NCBI GenBank assembly: GCA_965223255.1
Contig: CBDCWA010000004.1
Span: 682,001-746,000, forward strand
Reading direction: 5' to 3'
Source of the DNA: CBDCWA01 sp965223255
Lineage (GTDB): Bacteria; Pseudomonadota; Alphaproteobacteria; Rhizobiales; Hyphomicrobiaceae
Length of the DNA stretch: 64,000 nucleotides
Shown: positions 37,811-45,944 of the stretch, in pieces
How positions within the stretch are numbered: the stretch's first letter is position 1
Layout of the letters: each line of letters opens with the position of its first letter
Made by a program: the position numbers and the translations under genes
The notes under the pieces: generated by a model
Told to the model about the DNA's origin: nothing
Databases searched by the model: none
What the model saw: the letters and a program-made list of their open reading frames with translations, nothing else

Positions 37811-38698
37811 ATGGATCCATCACGCACCGGTCCGTTTCCTTACAGTCCTATTATCGGAAGGCCAGCACTCAAGTGGCCTGATGGCAAGCGATTGGCATTC
37901 TGGGTCATTCCCAACATCGAGACCTTCGCACTTAATGAAAAGATGCCTGATGGGGCCCAGACAATACCGAATGTATTCTCGTGGTCCAAGCGCGAATATG
38001 GCAACCGTGTCGGAGTTTTCAGGCTAATGAAAGTTCTCGACCGCTACAATATTCGCGCAACTGTTGCGCTCAACAGTGAGGTCTGTGACGCAGCCCCTCA
38101 TATCGTTGAAGAGTGTCTGAAGCTTGGCTGGGAATTCATGGGGCACGGCGAGAGCAATACGCGGCGTCTCAGTGACACTAGTTCTCTCAATGAAGAACGC
38201 GATCTGATAGGTCGCACACTCAGCCGGATTGAGAAAGCCACCGGTGCGCGACCGCGAGGATGGCTTGGCCCCGGCTTGCAAGAGACATGGAACACGATCG
38301 ATCTTCTGTCGGAGGCTGGGATCCATTATGTCGGGGATTGGACGACCGACGATCAACCATACTTTCTGGACTGCAAGCCCAATCCGTTGGTTTCCATCCC
38401 TTATGGTCACGACATGGGTGACAAAACAGCATTTGGCCACGCTGGTTATTCACCGCGCGACTTCCAAAATATGATCATCGATACTTTCAACGTATTGTAT
38501 CGGGAGAGTGCGGAAGGCGGGCGTGTGATGCCTCTATCCCTGCATCCATACATAACCGGCGTTCCGCATCGCATTGACTATTTGGATCGCGCCCTTGAGT
38601 ATATTTGTCGTCACTCCGACGTTTGGATGGCGACTGGCAGCGAGATTGTTGATCACTTCCTTAGCACCGCTGGTGTTTCCGGTGGCAGCAACAATTGA
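37811..38698 (+). CDS. Polysaccharide deacetylase/PuuE-type hydrolase
   Basis: The 295-residue product is a NodB-fold hydrolase: RVGVFRLMKVLDRYNIRATVALNSEVCD (about residues 60-90 in pieces), EFMGHGESNTR and GWLGPGLQETWNTIDLL. The late PLSLHPYITGVPHRI fits the PuuE allantoinase/peptidase-type branch rather than true sugar deacetylases. It hydrolyses an amide or acetyl group on a small molecule, metal-assisted. GGAG lies nine bases before the ATG at 37811. It is followed by a RidA gene 36 bp later, probably in one unit. Confidence 0.85.
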   Translation: MDPSRTGPFPYSPIIGRPALKWPDGKRLAFWVIPNIETFALNEKMPDGAQTIPNVFSWSKREYGNRVGVFRLMKVLDRYNIRATVALNSEVCDAAPHIVEECLKLGWEFMGHGESNTRRLSDTSSLNEERDLIGRTLSRIEKATGARPRGWLGPGLQETWNTIDLLSEAGIHYVGDWTTDDQPYFLDCKPNPLVSIPYGHDMGDKTAFGHAGYSPRDFQNMIIDTFNVLYRESAEGGRVMPLSLHPYITGVPHRIDYLDRALEYICRHSDVWMATGSEIVDHFLSTAGVSGGSNN

Positions 38699-38734
38699 AC
38701 GCATGAATTTTCACTCAACCGAAAAGGAAATCCC

Positions 38735-39118
38735 ATGCACAGACTTATCAATCCACCGGCAATCTCCGGAAGCCAAAGCTACAGTTATGGGGTGGAAGTC
38801 ACGACACCGTCGCGCTTGCTTGAGATCGCCGGTCAGGTCGGCCGTGATGCAGACGGCAACATCCCGGATGGCATCGAAGCACAAGCCGAGATTGCGTGGA
38901 GTAATTTAAGCATTGTCCTTTCCGAAGCCGGCATGGACATGGCCGATCTTGTCAGCACAACCATCTATCTTATCAACCGCTCTGACAATGAAGGCTTCGA
39001 TCGGGTTCGTCGCCGGTGGTTGAACGATATGCGCCCCGCGTCCACAAAAGTATATATCAGCGGTCTTGCCGATCCGCGCATGCTTTGCGAGGTTCAAGCA
39101 TTTGCGGCACGTGTGTGA
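38735..39118 (+). CDS. RidA family protein
   Basis: RidA-type proteins hydrolyse reactive enamines/imines such as 2-aminoacrylate. The 127-residue product has the family shape: YSYGVEVTTPSRLLEIAGQVG, ADLVSTTIYLINRSD and a C-terminal PRMLCEVQAFAARV. The usual catalytic Arg-Glu region reads DPRMLCEVQ. It lies behind the deacetylase-like gene and may clear imines formed in its pathway (inference). Confidence 0.85.
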   Translation: MHRLINPPAISGSQSYSYGVEVTTPSRLLEIAGQVGRDADGNIPDGIEAQAEIAWSNLSIVLSEAGMDMADLVSTTIYLINRSDNEGFDRVRRRWLNDMRPASTKVYISGLADPRMLCEVQAFAARV

Positions 39119-39133
39119 ACCTGTAAAGAGCGA

Positions 39134-39988
39134 TCAATATGGCTCGTTTAGCGTTGCGTAGATGTCACCCGAATTCGCCTCATCCGGCAAGTTGTGTACG
39201 TAGTCGTCCATCTGTGCGGCACTTACCGGTCGCTCAAACAACAGCTGGTTGTCCTCGCGCAGCGACACGTTGAAAACGTAGGTCCCCAGTTCGGCCAACC
39301 GATCGAGACAGAGTCGTGAAACGTCGCGCTGGATCGTTGTGAATTCGAATGAGATGGCTGCGACGGGCGTATCAAGCCCTGCCAGAACGTCCGCCTCGTG
39401 CCCCTCAACGTCGATCTTAATGAATTGCGGCACACCGTATTCGGCAATCAAGGTTTCAAGCGTTATGCACACCACATCGATCGATTGATCCCAATGTTGC
39501 CCTTGCCAGCCGTCGGCATCGCGCGCCGCATCTATGAACTCTCGGGAAACTGTCGAAACGGAAGGGTTTGCAGAGTTCAGGTTGAGACGCGCGGTTCCTT
39601 GCTTGGCGCCACACGCCGCAGCAACCAGCGTGACATTCGGATCATGGCCATACAGCAGTCGCAACGCGCGGTGTGCAAGCGGTCCGGGCTCGACAGCGAT
39701 GACGCGCGCGCCAATCCGACGAAAGGCGCCAATCCGGTTGCCGACCAGCGACCCAATATCGAAGGCCAAGTTGCCGCGTTCTAGGAAGTGGGCGTAGAGT
39801 GCATCCATGCCTGCCGCGTGGCGGGAATCACCATAGTGCACACGCAACGCGTGGAAGAGGCCCTTCAGTGCCGTAGACGCCATGGCAACAACCCTCGCCA
39901 GTTCGCTTTCCTGCATCACATAGCGATAGCCGCCGCGAGTGCCAAGTGGCAGAGGCGCAAGGACGTGCGGCAGAGTTGCGGGTAACAT
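39134..39988 (-). CDS. FkbM family methyltransferase
   Basis: The 284-residue product has a class I SAM-dependent methyltransferase core of the FkbM type: NLAFDIGSLVGNRIGAFRRIGARVIAVEPGP (about residues 72-103, in pieces), later CITLETLIAEYGVPQFIKIDVEGHEADVLAGL, where the KIDVEGHE motif is diagnostic. The usual DIGANxG motif reads DIGSLVG. These enzymes methylate sugars or lipids of surface polymers; the substrate is unknown. The start may be the internal ATG at 39916. Confidence 0.85.
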   Translation of the reverse strand: MLPATLPHVLAPLPLGTRGGYRYVMQESELARVVAMASTALKGLFHALRVHYGDSRHAAGMDALYAHFLERGNLAFDIGSLVGNRIGAFRRIGARVIAVEPGPLAHRALRLLYGHDPNVTLVAAACGAKQGTARLNLNSANPSVSTVSREFIDAARDADGWQGQHWDQSIDVVCITLETLIAEYGVPQFIKIDVEGHEADVLAGLDTPVAAISFEFTTIQRDVSRLCLDRLAELGTYVFNVSLREDNQLLFERPVSAAQMDDYVHNLPDEANSGDIYATLNEPY

Positions 39989-40423
39989 TCGTGACCATCG
40001 TTGTTCGGGCAGTCGTTTTAGACAGTGCCACGCCCATCACAGGCCGGCGCGGAGCGCCTTCGTTTTTTGGCTGAAAGCGAAACGGACACGCAACGCTGCG
40101 CTTGTTCAGGTCTGCTTCGAGCGGGGCACAAATTTGGTGCGATGCGAAACGATAAGATCGGCGATGACCGAGTTTGGTCATTTGCTACCGGTCGACGTCT
40201 GACAATTCGACGACAGCTAAGCCCCAATCAGCGGACCTATGTCGGCTTTTCGTCACAACCTTCCGCGTCACCCCCAACAGCAGTCACCTCACAATCTCCA
40301 ACATTTTGGGAAGCACTACCGGTCCAATCAAAGATAGAATCGATAGTCGATTGTTTCTCAAGAGACAGCCGGCTTCAAGGGATGACTTTACAGTTCTAGC
40401 AAACTCGGATTGGGAAGCTAGCG
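39989..40423. other. Spacer with a partial interspersed repeat
   Basis: About 430 bp without a supported gene. It contains the repeat half-copy at 40230-40290 and the string GATGACCGAGTTT (near 40152), which recurs near 50608. Nothing else is recognised. Confidence 0.4.
40230..40290 (+). repeat. Interspersed repeat, copy 2 (5' half only)
   Basis: It has CAGCGGACCTATGTCGGC followed by TTTTCGTCACAACCTTCCGC and ACCCCCAACAGCAGTCA, the 5' half of the island repeat. It lacks the CCAGCGCTGG half. Confidence 0.55.
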
Positions 40424-41299
40424 ATGATCAACAAAGGCATATTGAAACGCCAAGTTCTGGCTGCCGTTGCGGTCCTTCTATTGGCCGGACTTGGATACGT
40501 CTGCTACTTTCTCGTCGTTGATGCACAGCGCACCAGAATTATGATGGCTTGCTCTCCCGGGAAGCCGGATATCGTTGCCAGTTGCACGAAGTGGATAGAG
40601 CAGGCCCCCAAAAATCCGTCACCTTATAGTACAAGGGCATGGGCATACTTTAAGGCTGGCAAGGCACAGTTAGCGCTTACCGATTACAACAAGGCGCTAG
40701 AACTGAAACCAGGGGATGCTCACAATCTTTCAATGAGAGGCAGTCTGTTCGCGAAACTAAAGCAGTATCAGCGCGCGATAGATGACTTTACTGCAGTAAT
40801 TGCAAAGAAACCGATTGATCGCTACGGTAAGTCTATTCTCAGAGAACGCGCTAAGGCATATGAGGCTCTCAAGAAATACGAGCTTGCGATTGCGGATCTC
40901 ACAAAAGCAGTTTCCATCGATCCAAAAGCGAGCTGGCTGATCGAGCATCGAACGCGCCTCTACCTCAAAGTTGGCAAATACGACAAGGCACTTGAGGATC
41001 TGAAAATTCTTATGACGAAATCAAAAGAGCCACTTCTGTACTTCAGGCGAGGCCAGGCATTCTTTGGCAAAAAACGTTATCATGTTGCCATAGAGGATTT
41101 CAGTATGGCCATCGAAAAGGCACCTCGTTTTACGGGTGCGTACCTCTATAGAGCAGACGCATTCGTAGCGACAGGCCAGAGGACCAAGGCAATCGCTGAT
41201 CTCAAAGTGGCACTTCGACTGGATCCAACATTTAAGCCTGCAGCGAGAGTTCTGATGCGATTAGAATCAGAAGTATCTGCTAGCCAGAAGGCCAAGTGA
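40424..41299 (+). CDS. Membrane-anchored TPR protein
   Basis: The 291-residue product has one N-terminal membrane segment (about residues 9-28, VLAAVAVLLLAGLGYVCYFL). About six tetratricopeptide repeats follow from residue 63 on (for example AWAYFKAGKAQLALTDYNKALELKPGD in pieces). TPRs bind proteins; no enzymatic part is present. It probably sits in the inner membrane with its TPRs in the periplasm. Its role and partner are unknown. Confidence 0.75.
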   Translation: MINKGILKRQVLAAVAVLLLAGLGYVCYFLVVDAQRTRIMMACSPGKPDIVASCTKWIEQAPKNPSPYSTRAWAYFKAGKAQLALTDYNKALELKPGDAHNLSMRGSLFAKLKQYQRAIDDFTAVIAKKPIDRYGKSILRERAKAYEALKKYELAIADLTKAVSIDPKASWLIEHRTRLYLKVGKYDKALEDLKILMTKSKEPLLYFRRGQAFFGKKRYHVAIEDFSMAIEKAPRFTGAYLYRADAFVATGQRTKAIADLKVALRLDPTFKPAARVLMRLESEVSASQKAK

Positions 41300-41713
41300 A
41301 ATGACCGTTGGTTGGACTGACCCGGCCCAATAGAACTGGGCCAAGGTATTCGTGTCGTGGAGGTCCGCTCAGCATCAATAGTCCCCGGTCGCGTACGTAC
41401 GAATCCACGACAGCTTTGCCCCCGGCAGCGGACCCATGTCTGCTTTTGCGCTCAACATTCCGCTTTACCCTCAATAACGGCCATCGGCCAGCACTGGGTT
41501 GAGGTCAGTGACGGGCCATGCGTGGACGGCTCCTCCACCGGCATCTAAGTGCCAAAAATGGATGCTGTTGAAGTAACCAACATAAGAGGAGCCGTCCACG
41601 GCATCAGAAGCGGACATCGCAACTATAGTATTCCCAAAGACGGGCCACCTATTGGGAAATTGCGCGTGACAGAGTTCTACACCTCATAACCATTGGCGAA
41701 CCGGCTGAATGCA
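41300..41713. other. Spacer with repeat copy 3 and a long inverted repeat
   Basis: About 410 bp. It holds repeat copy 3 (41425-41518), a perfect 15-bp inverted repeat CGTGGACGGCTCCTC (41521-41535) with its complement at 41586-41600, and a 9-bp inverted repeat (41353-41361 with 41404-41412). A 43-codon frame (41558-41689) starts inside the larger repeat but has no recognised product. Confidence 0.45.
41425..41518 (+). repeat. Interspersed repeat, copy 3
   Basis: A full-length copy: GCAGCGGACCCATGTCTGC, then CTCAACATTCCGCTTTACCC, then CAGCACTGGGTTGAGGTCAG and TGACGGGCC. It aligns with copies 1, 4 and 5 over most of its length. Confidence 0.65.
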
Positions 41714-42007
41714 TTAACCGACGACTTGATACCGTTTCACGTCCGCCTTAGCACCCTGCAATGCGCGCGAATGTTGCTGGATCTTCTTGTGATCTTCACT
41801 TGACCGGTATGCATCGATCGCTGCCTGGTTCTCCCACTCAGAATAGGAGATGAACTCTCCAGGAACATCAGCGCACTTCAGCAATTTCTCCGACAGGCAT
41901 CCCTTTTGCTTTATCATAAGTTGTGCGCAGTCTTCCTTCCAAATCCGCTCTACCTCTGCGATTTGGCTCGCATCAACCTTTACATGAATCAATCTGATTA
42001 TCGACAC
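41714..42007 (-). CDS. ABM-domain (antibiotic biosynthesis monooxygenase-like) protein
   Basis: The product (about 97 residues) has the ferredoxin-like fold of ABM proteins: RLIHVKVDASQIAEVERIW, KGCLSEKLLKCADVPGEF and the SYSEWENQAAIDAYRSSEDH segment, where the xxSEWEN...ayr.s..H pattern is typical. Such small proteins act as cofactor-free oxygenases or haem/quinol-handling proteins. I prefer the GTG at 42007, five bases after a perfect GGAGG; an in-frame ATG at 42019 overlaps that site. Confidence 0.75.
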   Translation of the reverse strand: MSIIRLIHVKVDASQIAEVERIWKEDCAQLMIKQKGCLSEKLLKCADVPGEFISYSEWENQAAIDAYRSSEDHKKIQQHSRALQGAKADVKRYQVVG

Positions 42008-42669
42008 GGTATCCTCCATTTGACCAAGTCCCCAAGTGCGCATCGAGCCATTATTTCGAGTTGATCAGACGCGCTTAACGAATTGCACAAATCTGTGCCC
42101 TGGCCAATCTTTGAAATCCCAGCTGTGCTCTTTCGCAAGCTCTTTAGGCTCGTCTCTAAGATGAGACGGTGGACTCGATGAAACCACTGTCTCAATTAGA
42201 CCTTCAAGAATTGCATAGTCTACCGTTATGCCAAACCCGGCGCGATATTATTGCGATCGCAGCCCAAACTGTAGAACGTGAACGTCTTCATAGGCATATG
42301 AGCCTCCATATGTTGACGTGCGACCATTAAAGTCTAGCATAGATGCTGCATCAGAGGCCGAAAACCGTCGCTGATCCCCCACCACCTGACTTTCAAGCTG
42401 GGCCGTGAGGCGGCGGCGGTAAGCTGATGGTTTGTCAACCGGCATGCCCCCGCAAAGCGGACCTGTGTCCGCGTTTCACAATCACTTCCCGCTTGACCCC
42501 AACAGCAGTTATCGCCCAGCGCTGGGCTGAGGTCTCCGTTTGGCCTCAGCGGACATTTAGCTTGAAGGAGCTGGGATCAGCGAAGGGTCATCTCCAGTCA
42601 TCAACGAACGCTGGAAATGGCACCTCCACACAAATCCTGGATCGATACAACGGCTGCCTTTTCTGGTGG
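42008..42669. other. Spacer with repeat copy 4
   Basis: About 660 bp lacking a supported gene. It holds repeat copy 4 (42456-42534). Short frames on both strands show no recognised motif. The rest looks like decayed or non-coding island DNA. Confidence 0.4.
42456..42534 (+). repeat. Interspersed repeat, copy 4
   Basis: It reads AGCGGACCTGTGTCCGCG, then CCCGCTTGACCCCAACAGCAG and TATCGCCCAGCGCTGGGCTG, in the same orientation as the others. The 3' end diverges after GAGGTC, losing GTGACGGGCC. Confidence 0.6.
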
Positions 42670-44373
42670 CTAATCAGCTAGACCGCTGATAATGCCAGGC
42701 GCTCGCTTAGACGATCGAACACGAGATTGTAGCCAGCAGCGTGGCTTGGTTTTCTGGCCACCTTTCGGCACGAAAGTCCATGCCTTACAAGCTTTGTCCG
42801 CTGCGCAGAGAAACCTGCATAATGCCGGATCGTTCCTACCTACTCTGAAATTCCTAAAATTGGCACCTGGACGATCGCGCCCATACTCCGCGCCTTTGAT
42901 GCCGGAGATGGTTATGCGACTTTTACGCGGAGCAGGTGTTCCTGATTTCAGCCAGCACTTGGCCCCGATCTTATGCTGCACGCCAGGCAGCACATATGTC
43001 CAGGACTGACACTTCTTGTGTGCCTTGCAGGCCAGGGCGCAGACCTTGGGATCTGGCACCAATTGAACAAAGCTTTTGATATTTGTACCCGGGCGATCGA
43101 TACCCTGTTCATACTTTTGTCTCGTGGCTTCGTAAAATGCTGCCATTATGACTTTGCCTAGCGCTTCCACACTCATGTCCCCGCTGTTTGCGACGCCGAC
43201 GCCGACATGTCCGAATGGCAAGCGGAGCATCACGCTGGTGGATTTATAGCGCGTTAAACCGCCGTGACCGCGAAATTTGTGACCTGCCTCTTTGCGTAAG
43301 ACCGGGTGAGAAAAAGTGCGCCAATAGATCATGCGCCTGCCGCGAACGTTCACACTAAACATCCGTCGTGTCGATCGCTTTACGAATGTGTTCGTGAATT
43401 CAATGGCCCTATGGATATAGGCCATGTCACGCGCCGAGTAGAACCAGCTACCCTGTGAACGGCAGAAGCCCTTGGCATTATCGGTATCGCCCCGGTTATC
43501 AGATCTTTTCAGATATTCCTTGGCATATCTGCCACTCTTGATGCGACCGGGCTGGCAGGTGCCACGCACGCGAATGCGCGATAAGAACCGTTGGGACATG
43601 TAGCGCGTGTAGAGCTTGCCGTACTCATTAGCGACATACTTATTGTAATCGTGCATACGCATGCTCGCAGCTTTAGTTTCAATCTGTCGGACGGCGTCGG
43701 GATATGCCAAATTCGCGATGATATACAGCAGCAATGTGTAGTTGTGATTGTTGTATTCAAATATGTTTTTGGCCAACGCGATTGCGTTATTACCCTCAGA
43801 CAATGCCCGCGCTATGCGAGTTCCGTGAGAGCCGCCATCCTTCTCCTTCGGCAACCCTGATGTGTGATCAAGCAGATCTCGCAAGGTGATCTGGTTGAGT
43901 GCATCTCGGAACGGCCGCTTGAAGTAGGCATTGATCCACCGGTCTGGCACAAAGAAACGGACTGGAGTTTTCAATTCCTGGCGAAGCCGGCCTGGGCGGC
44001 GCTCCAGAAGGTCCAGCAACGCGATCCCGCTCAGCACCTTTTGGTTGGAACCCCAACCTGCCGGGACGCGGGTGGTCATCCTTAGTTTTCCATCGTTGGG
44101 GGCTTTTGCCCAGCCTCCTGCCGCTTCAGCAACGATTCCTTTGGCGTTGGCTACGACAAACGCAAAGCCTTTCACTCTGTTCTTCATTTGGCGCTTGACG
44201 GCCTGTTCAAAAATGACTGGGTCCACGATGCGGGATTGGGCATAGATGGGGTCTGCCACGGCCATGCTGGCCACTACTGCCGATATATAAACCGCACTGA
44301 GACCTAAGGTTCGATTTAACCGCTTTCGGAAAGCATTTGTTGCGGGCACCACAGAATTGATTTTGAACAACAT
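42670..44373 (-). CDS. Secreted serine beta-lactamase-like hydrolase with two PAN domains
   Basis: The 567-residue product has a signal sequence (hydrophobic 24-41, cleavage near IYAQ) and a class C beta-lactamase/penicillin-binding-type domain. That domain has the nucleophile motif S109-N-Q-K112, LLDHTSGLPKE, a Tyr-x-Asn-like YNN (207-209) and a HGG (370-372) in place of KTG. Two C-terminal PAN/apple modules follow (about 427-495 and 499-565), each starting DRPGxN and holding the CxxxC...C...W...CWL cysteine pattern. PAN modules bind carbohydrate or protein. It is likely a periplasmic or exported esterase, amidase or peptidase acting on bound polymer; the exact substrate is unknown. Confidence 0.82.
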   Translation of the reverse strand: MLFKINSVVPATNAFRKRLNRTLGLSAVYISAVVASMAVADPIYAQSRIVDPVIFEQAVKRQMKNRVKGFAFVVANAKGIVAEAAGGWAKAPNDGKLRMTTRVPAGWGSNQKVLSGIALLDLLERRPGRLRQELKTPVRFFVPDRWINAYFKRPFRDALNQITLRDLLDHTSGLPKEKDGGSHGTRIARALSEGNNAIALAKNIFEYNNHNYTLLLYIIANLAYPDAVRQIETKAASMRMHDYNKYVANEYGKLYTRYMSQRFLSRIRVRGTCQPGRIKSGRYAKEYLKRSDNRGDTDNAKGFCRSQGSWFYSARDMAYIHRAIEFTNTFVKRSTRRMFSVNVRGRRMIYWRTFSHPVLRKEAGHKFRGHGGLTRYKSTSVMLRLPFGHVGVGVANSGDMSVEALGKVIMAAFYEATRQKYEQGIDRPGTNIKSFVQLVPDPKVCALACKAHKKCQSWTYVLPGVQHKIGAKCWLKSGTPAPRKSRITISGIKGAEYGRDRPGANFRNFRVGRNDPALCRFLCAADKACKAWTFVPKGGQKTKPRCWLQSRVRSSKRAPGIISGLAD

Positions 44374-44722
44374 CTTAGAATCTCCATCTGTTCCGACGCC
44401 CTGGTTGGTCGCAGTAACCGCTCAGCAGGTTCGATTAGCAACGGAAATAAATCACGGAGTTCAATATCGCTTGGAAGCATATGTGCAAAAAATACGCTTG
44501 TGCCGTTCGACAGAGGCATTTGCATTGTCACTGGACGCAAGCAACGCGCCAACGTTTGCCTGTAGCTGAGGTCTAAAACCGTTGATTTTAGCTGGGTGAA
44601 GTGGAGATTGGCTTTGCTGGTCACGCGGACTTTGTTCAGATTTTTCGAACTAAGCTTTGAACCCTTCATCGAGTGCAGGCGACCCAAGTCGTATAAGCCG
44701 CGTTTAGAGGAAGGTAGGATCA
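44374..44722. other. Divergent spacer
   Basis: About 350 bp between the divergent hydrolase and small-protein genes. It should carry both promoters. I see no clear promoter hexamers, repeat or gene. Confidence 0.35.
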
Positions 44723-45013
44723 ATGAAAGTCGGAAAATTGGCTGGCATAGCGATGGGCACTGTCCTAGCGGTCGTGATCGCTTCAGTTGCTAAGCAGGCG
44801 GTGGCTAGTGATCTGCTGATCCTAATTACGCCCCGCATCGAGCCGTCACAGCAAACCACGAACGAAAAGGTCAAGTTGAACGGATTCGGCTCATTTTCTG
44901 TACGCGATAGGTCGACCAGTAAGCGCTCCAGGCGCACCTACCAAATGAGAATGAAGATGCGGCAGATGAGGAGGCCAAACCCATCTAGTCGAAGAGGCCG
45001 AGCGCGACGATAG
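44723..45013 (+). CDS. Small exported basic protein with an HU-like segment
   Basis: The 96-residue product starts with a hydrophobic signal-like segment (residues 6-28, ending VASD). Residues 48-62 read EKVKLNGFGSFSVRD, which matches the HU/IHF 'V.L.GFG.F.vr.R' strand, followed by an Arg/Lys/Met-rich tail. The rest of the HU fold is absent. It may be an exported DNA-binding-like basic peptide or a chimaeric remnant of an HU gene. AGGAAGG precedes the ATG. I cannot assign a function. Confidence 0.4.
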   Translation: MKVGKLAGIAMGTVLAVVIASVAKQAVASDLLILITPRIEPSQQTTNEKVKLNGFGSFSVRDRSTSKRSRRTYQMRMKMRQMRRPNPSSRRGRARR

Positions 45014-45048
45014 GAAAGTCGTCTGAGAGAATTAAGTTTATCTGCAAG

Positions 45049-45939
45049 CTAATGGTGGCTTTGGCCCGAAACCACACCCTTGGCAACTTTTCGGCGTAAC
45101 TTTCCGCCACTCCCCTTATAGCGGTCATCGCCCAGCGCTGGGTTGAGGTCAGTGACGGGCCAATTACTGCCGTGCATCGACCGTCCGATGATATTGTGCA
45201 CCGGAGCCTGTATGTGCGATGCTTCGCGGATGATATCGCATGCCAACGCACGTCCCAATGGAGCGATACGCGAAAAGGTCTCTTTTAACTTCTCCTCAGA
45301 GGTATCAAAGTCTCTTGGAAGCGGCACGTGTTCGCTCACCGCAACAATAGTACCACCGTCGACATCTTCTGTAACGTGGTGCGCTGTAACTGCGGTGGAC
45401 GTTGCTGCGTCACGAGCCATATCGCCAAAAGGATCCGCACCGGGGTAGAGATCCTGGGCAAGGTCCGAAGGATGCAGATTATACATTCCCCACGCCGGGT
45501 ACTCGAACACCTCTTTGGGAATGACCTGACCGAAACCGTACATAACGATGATGTCAGGACGCCAGTTAGGCAGCAGTCCATCAATAAAGAAGCGCGTCTT
45601 AATTTTTCCGGTGTAGAGTGGCACCTGAAGGCCGATGGCAAGTGCCTCTGTCCCACGTTGAGTGGCCTCAACGGCCAATGGCGACAAATACTGCCAAGTC
45701 CGCCGCTTCTTGCAGATCTTTGCCCGGCGATCAAGGGCGTCGTCGGTGCAGACCCCAACCAGATTGATTTCGCGCGAATGGTGCATCTGGACGAGCTGTT
45801 CAAGTGCCCGTCTACCAAAGTCAAAGCTCATGAAGGCTACCACTCGCGGTCTTGAATTTTCTTGCGAATTGCCCGAGACGTAGCGGCCCCAAGGTGAGTC
45901 CCAATTTTGCGTTTCAAAATCTAATCCATTGGTCATCAT
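45049..45939 (-). CDS. Formyltransferase-like protein (Fmt N-terminal fold)
   Basis: The 296-residue product has the formyl-transferase fold: VVAFMSFDFGRRALEQL near residue 33, PDIIVMYGFGQVIPKEVFEYPAWGMYNLHPSDL (about residues 128-160, in pieces) and TAVTAHHVTEDVDGGTIVA. The usual NxHxSxLP loop reads NLHPSDLA, so the formyl-folate pocket may be altered. The family includes enzymes formylating sugar nucleotides or amino acids. The last ~35 codons are encoded by interspersed-repeat copy 5, so the natural C-terminus may have been replaced. It follows the FAD oxidase gene on the same strand by five bases. Confidence 0.75.
   Translation of the reverse strand: MMTNGLDFETQNWDSPWGRYVSGNSQENSRPRVVAFMSFDFGRRALEQLVQMHHSREINLVGVCTDDALDRRAKICKKRRTWQYLSPLAVEATQRGTEALAIGLQVPLYTGKIKTRFFIDGLLPNWRPDIIVMYGFGQVIPKEVFEYPAWGMYNLHPSDLAQDLYPGADPFGDMARDAATSTAVTAHHVTEDVDGGTIVAVSEHVPLPRDFDTSEEKLKETFSRIAPLGRALACDIIREASHIQAPVHNIIGRSMHGSNWPVTDLNPALGDDRYKGSGGKLRRKVAKGVVSGQSHH
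45084..45164 (+). repeat. Interspersed repeat, copy 5 (inside a coding region)
   Basis: It reads CTTTTCGGCGTAACTTTCCG, then GCGGTCATCGCCCAGCGCTG and GGTTGAGGTCAGTGACGGGC. It overlaps the 3' end of the formyltransferase-like gene on the opposite strand and supplies its last ~25 codons. Confidence 0.65.
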
Positions 45940-45944
45940 TTCTC

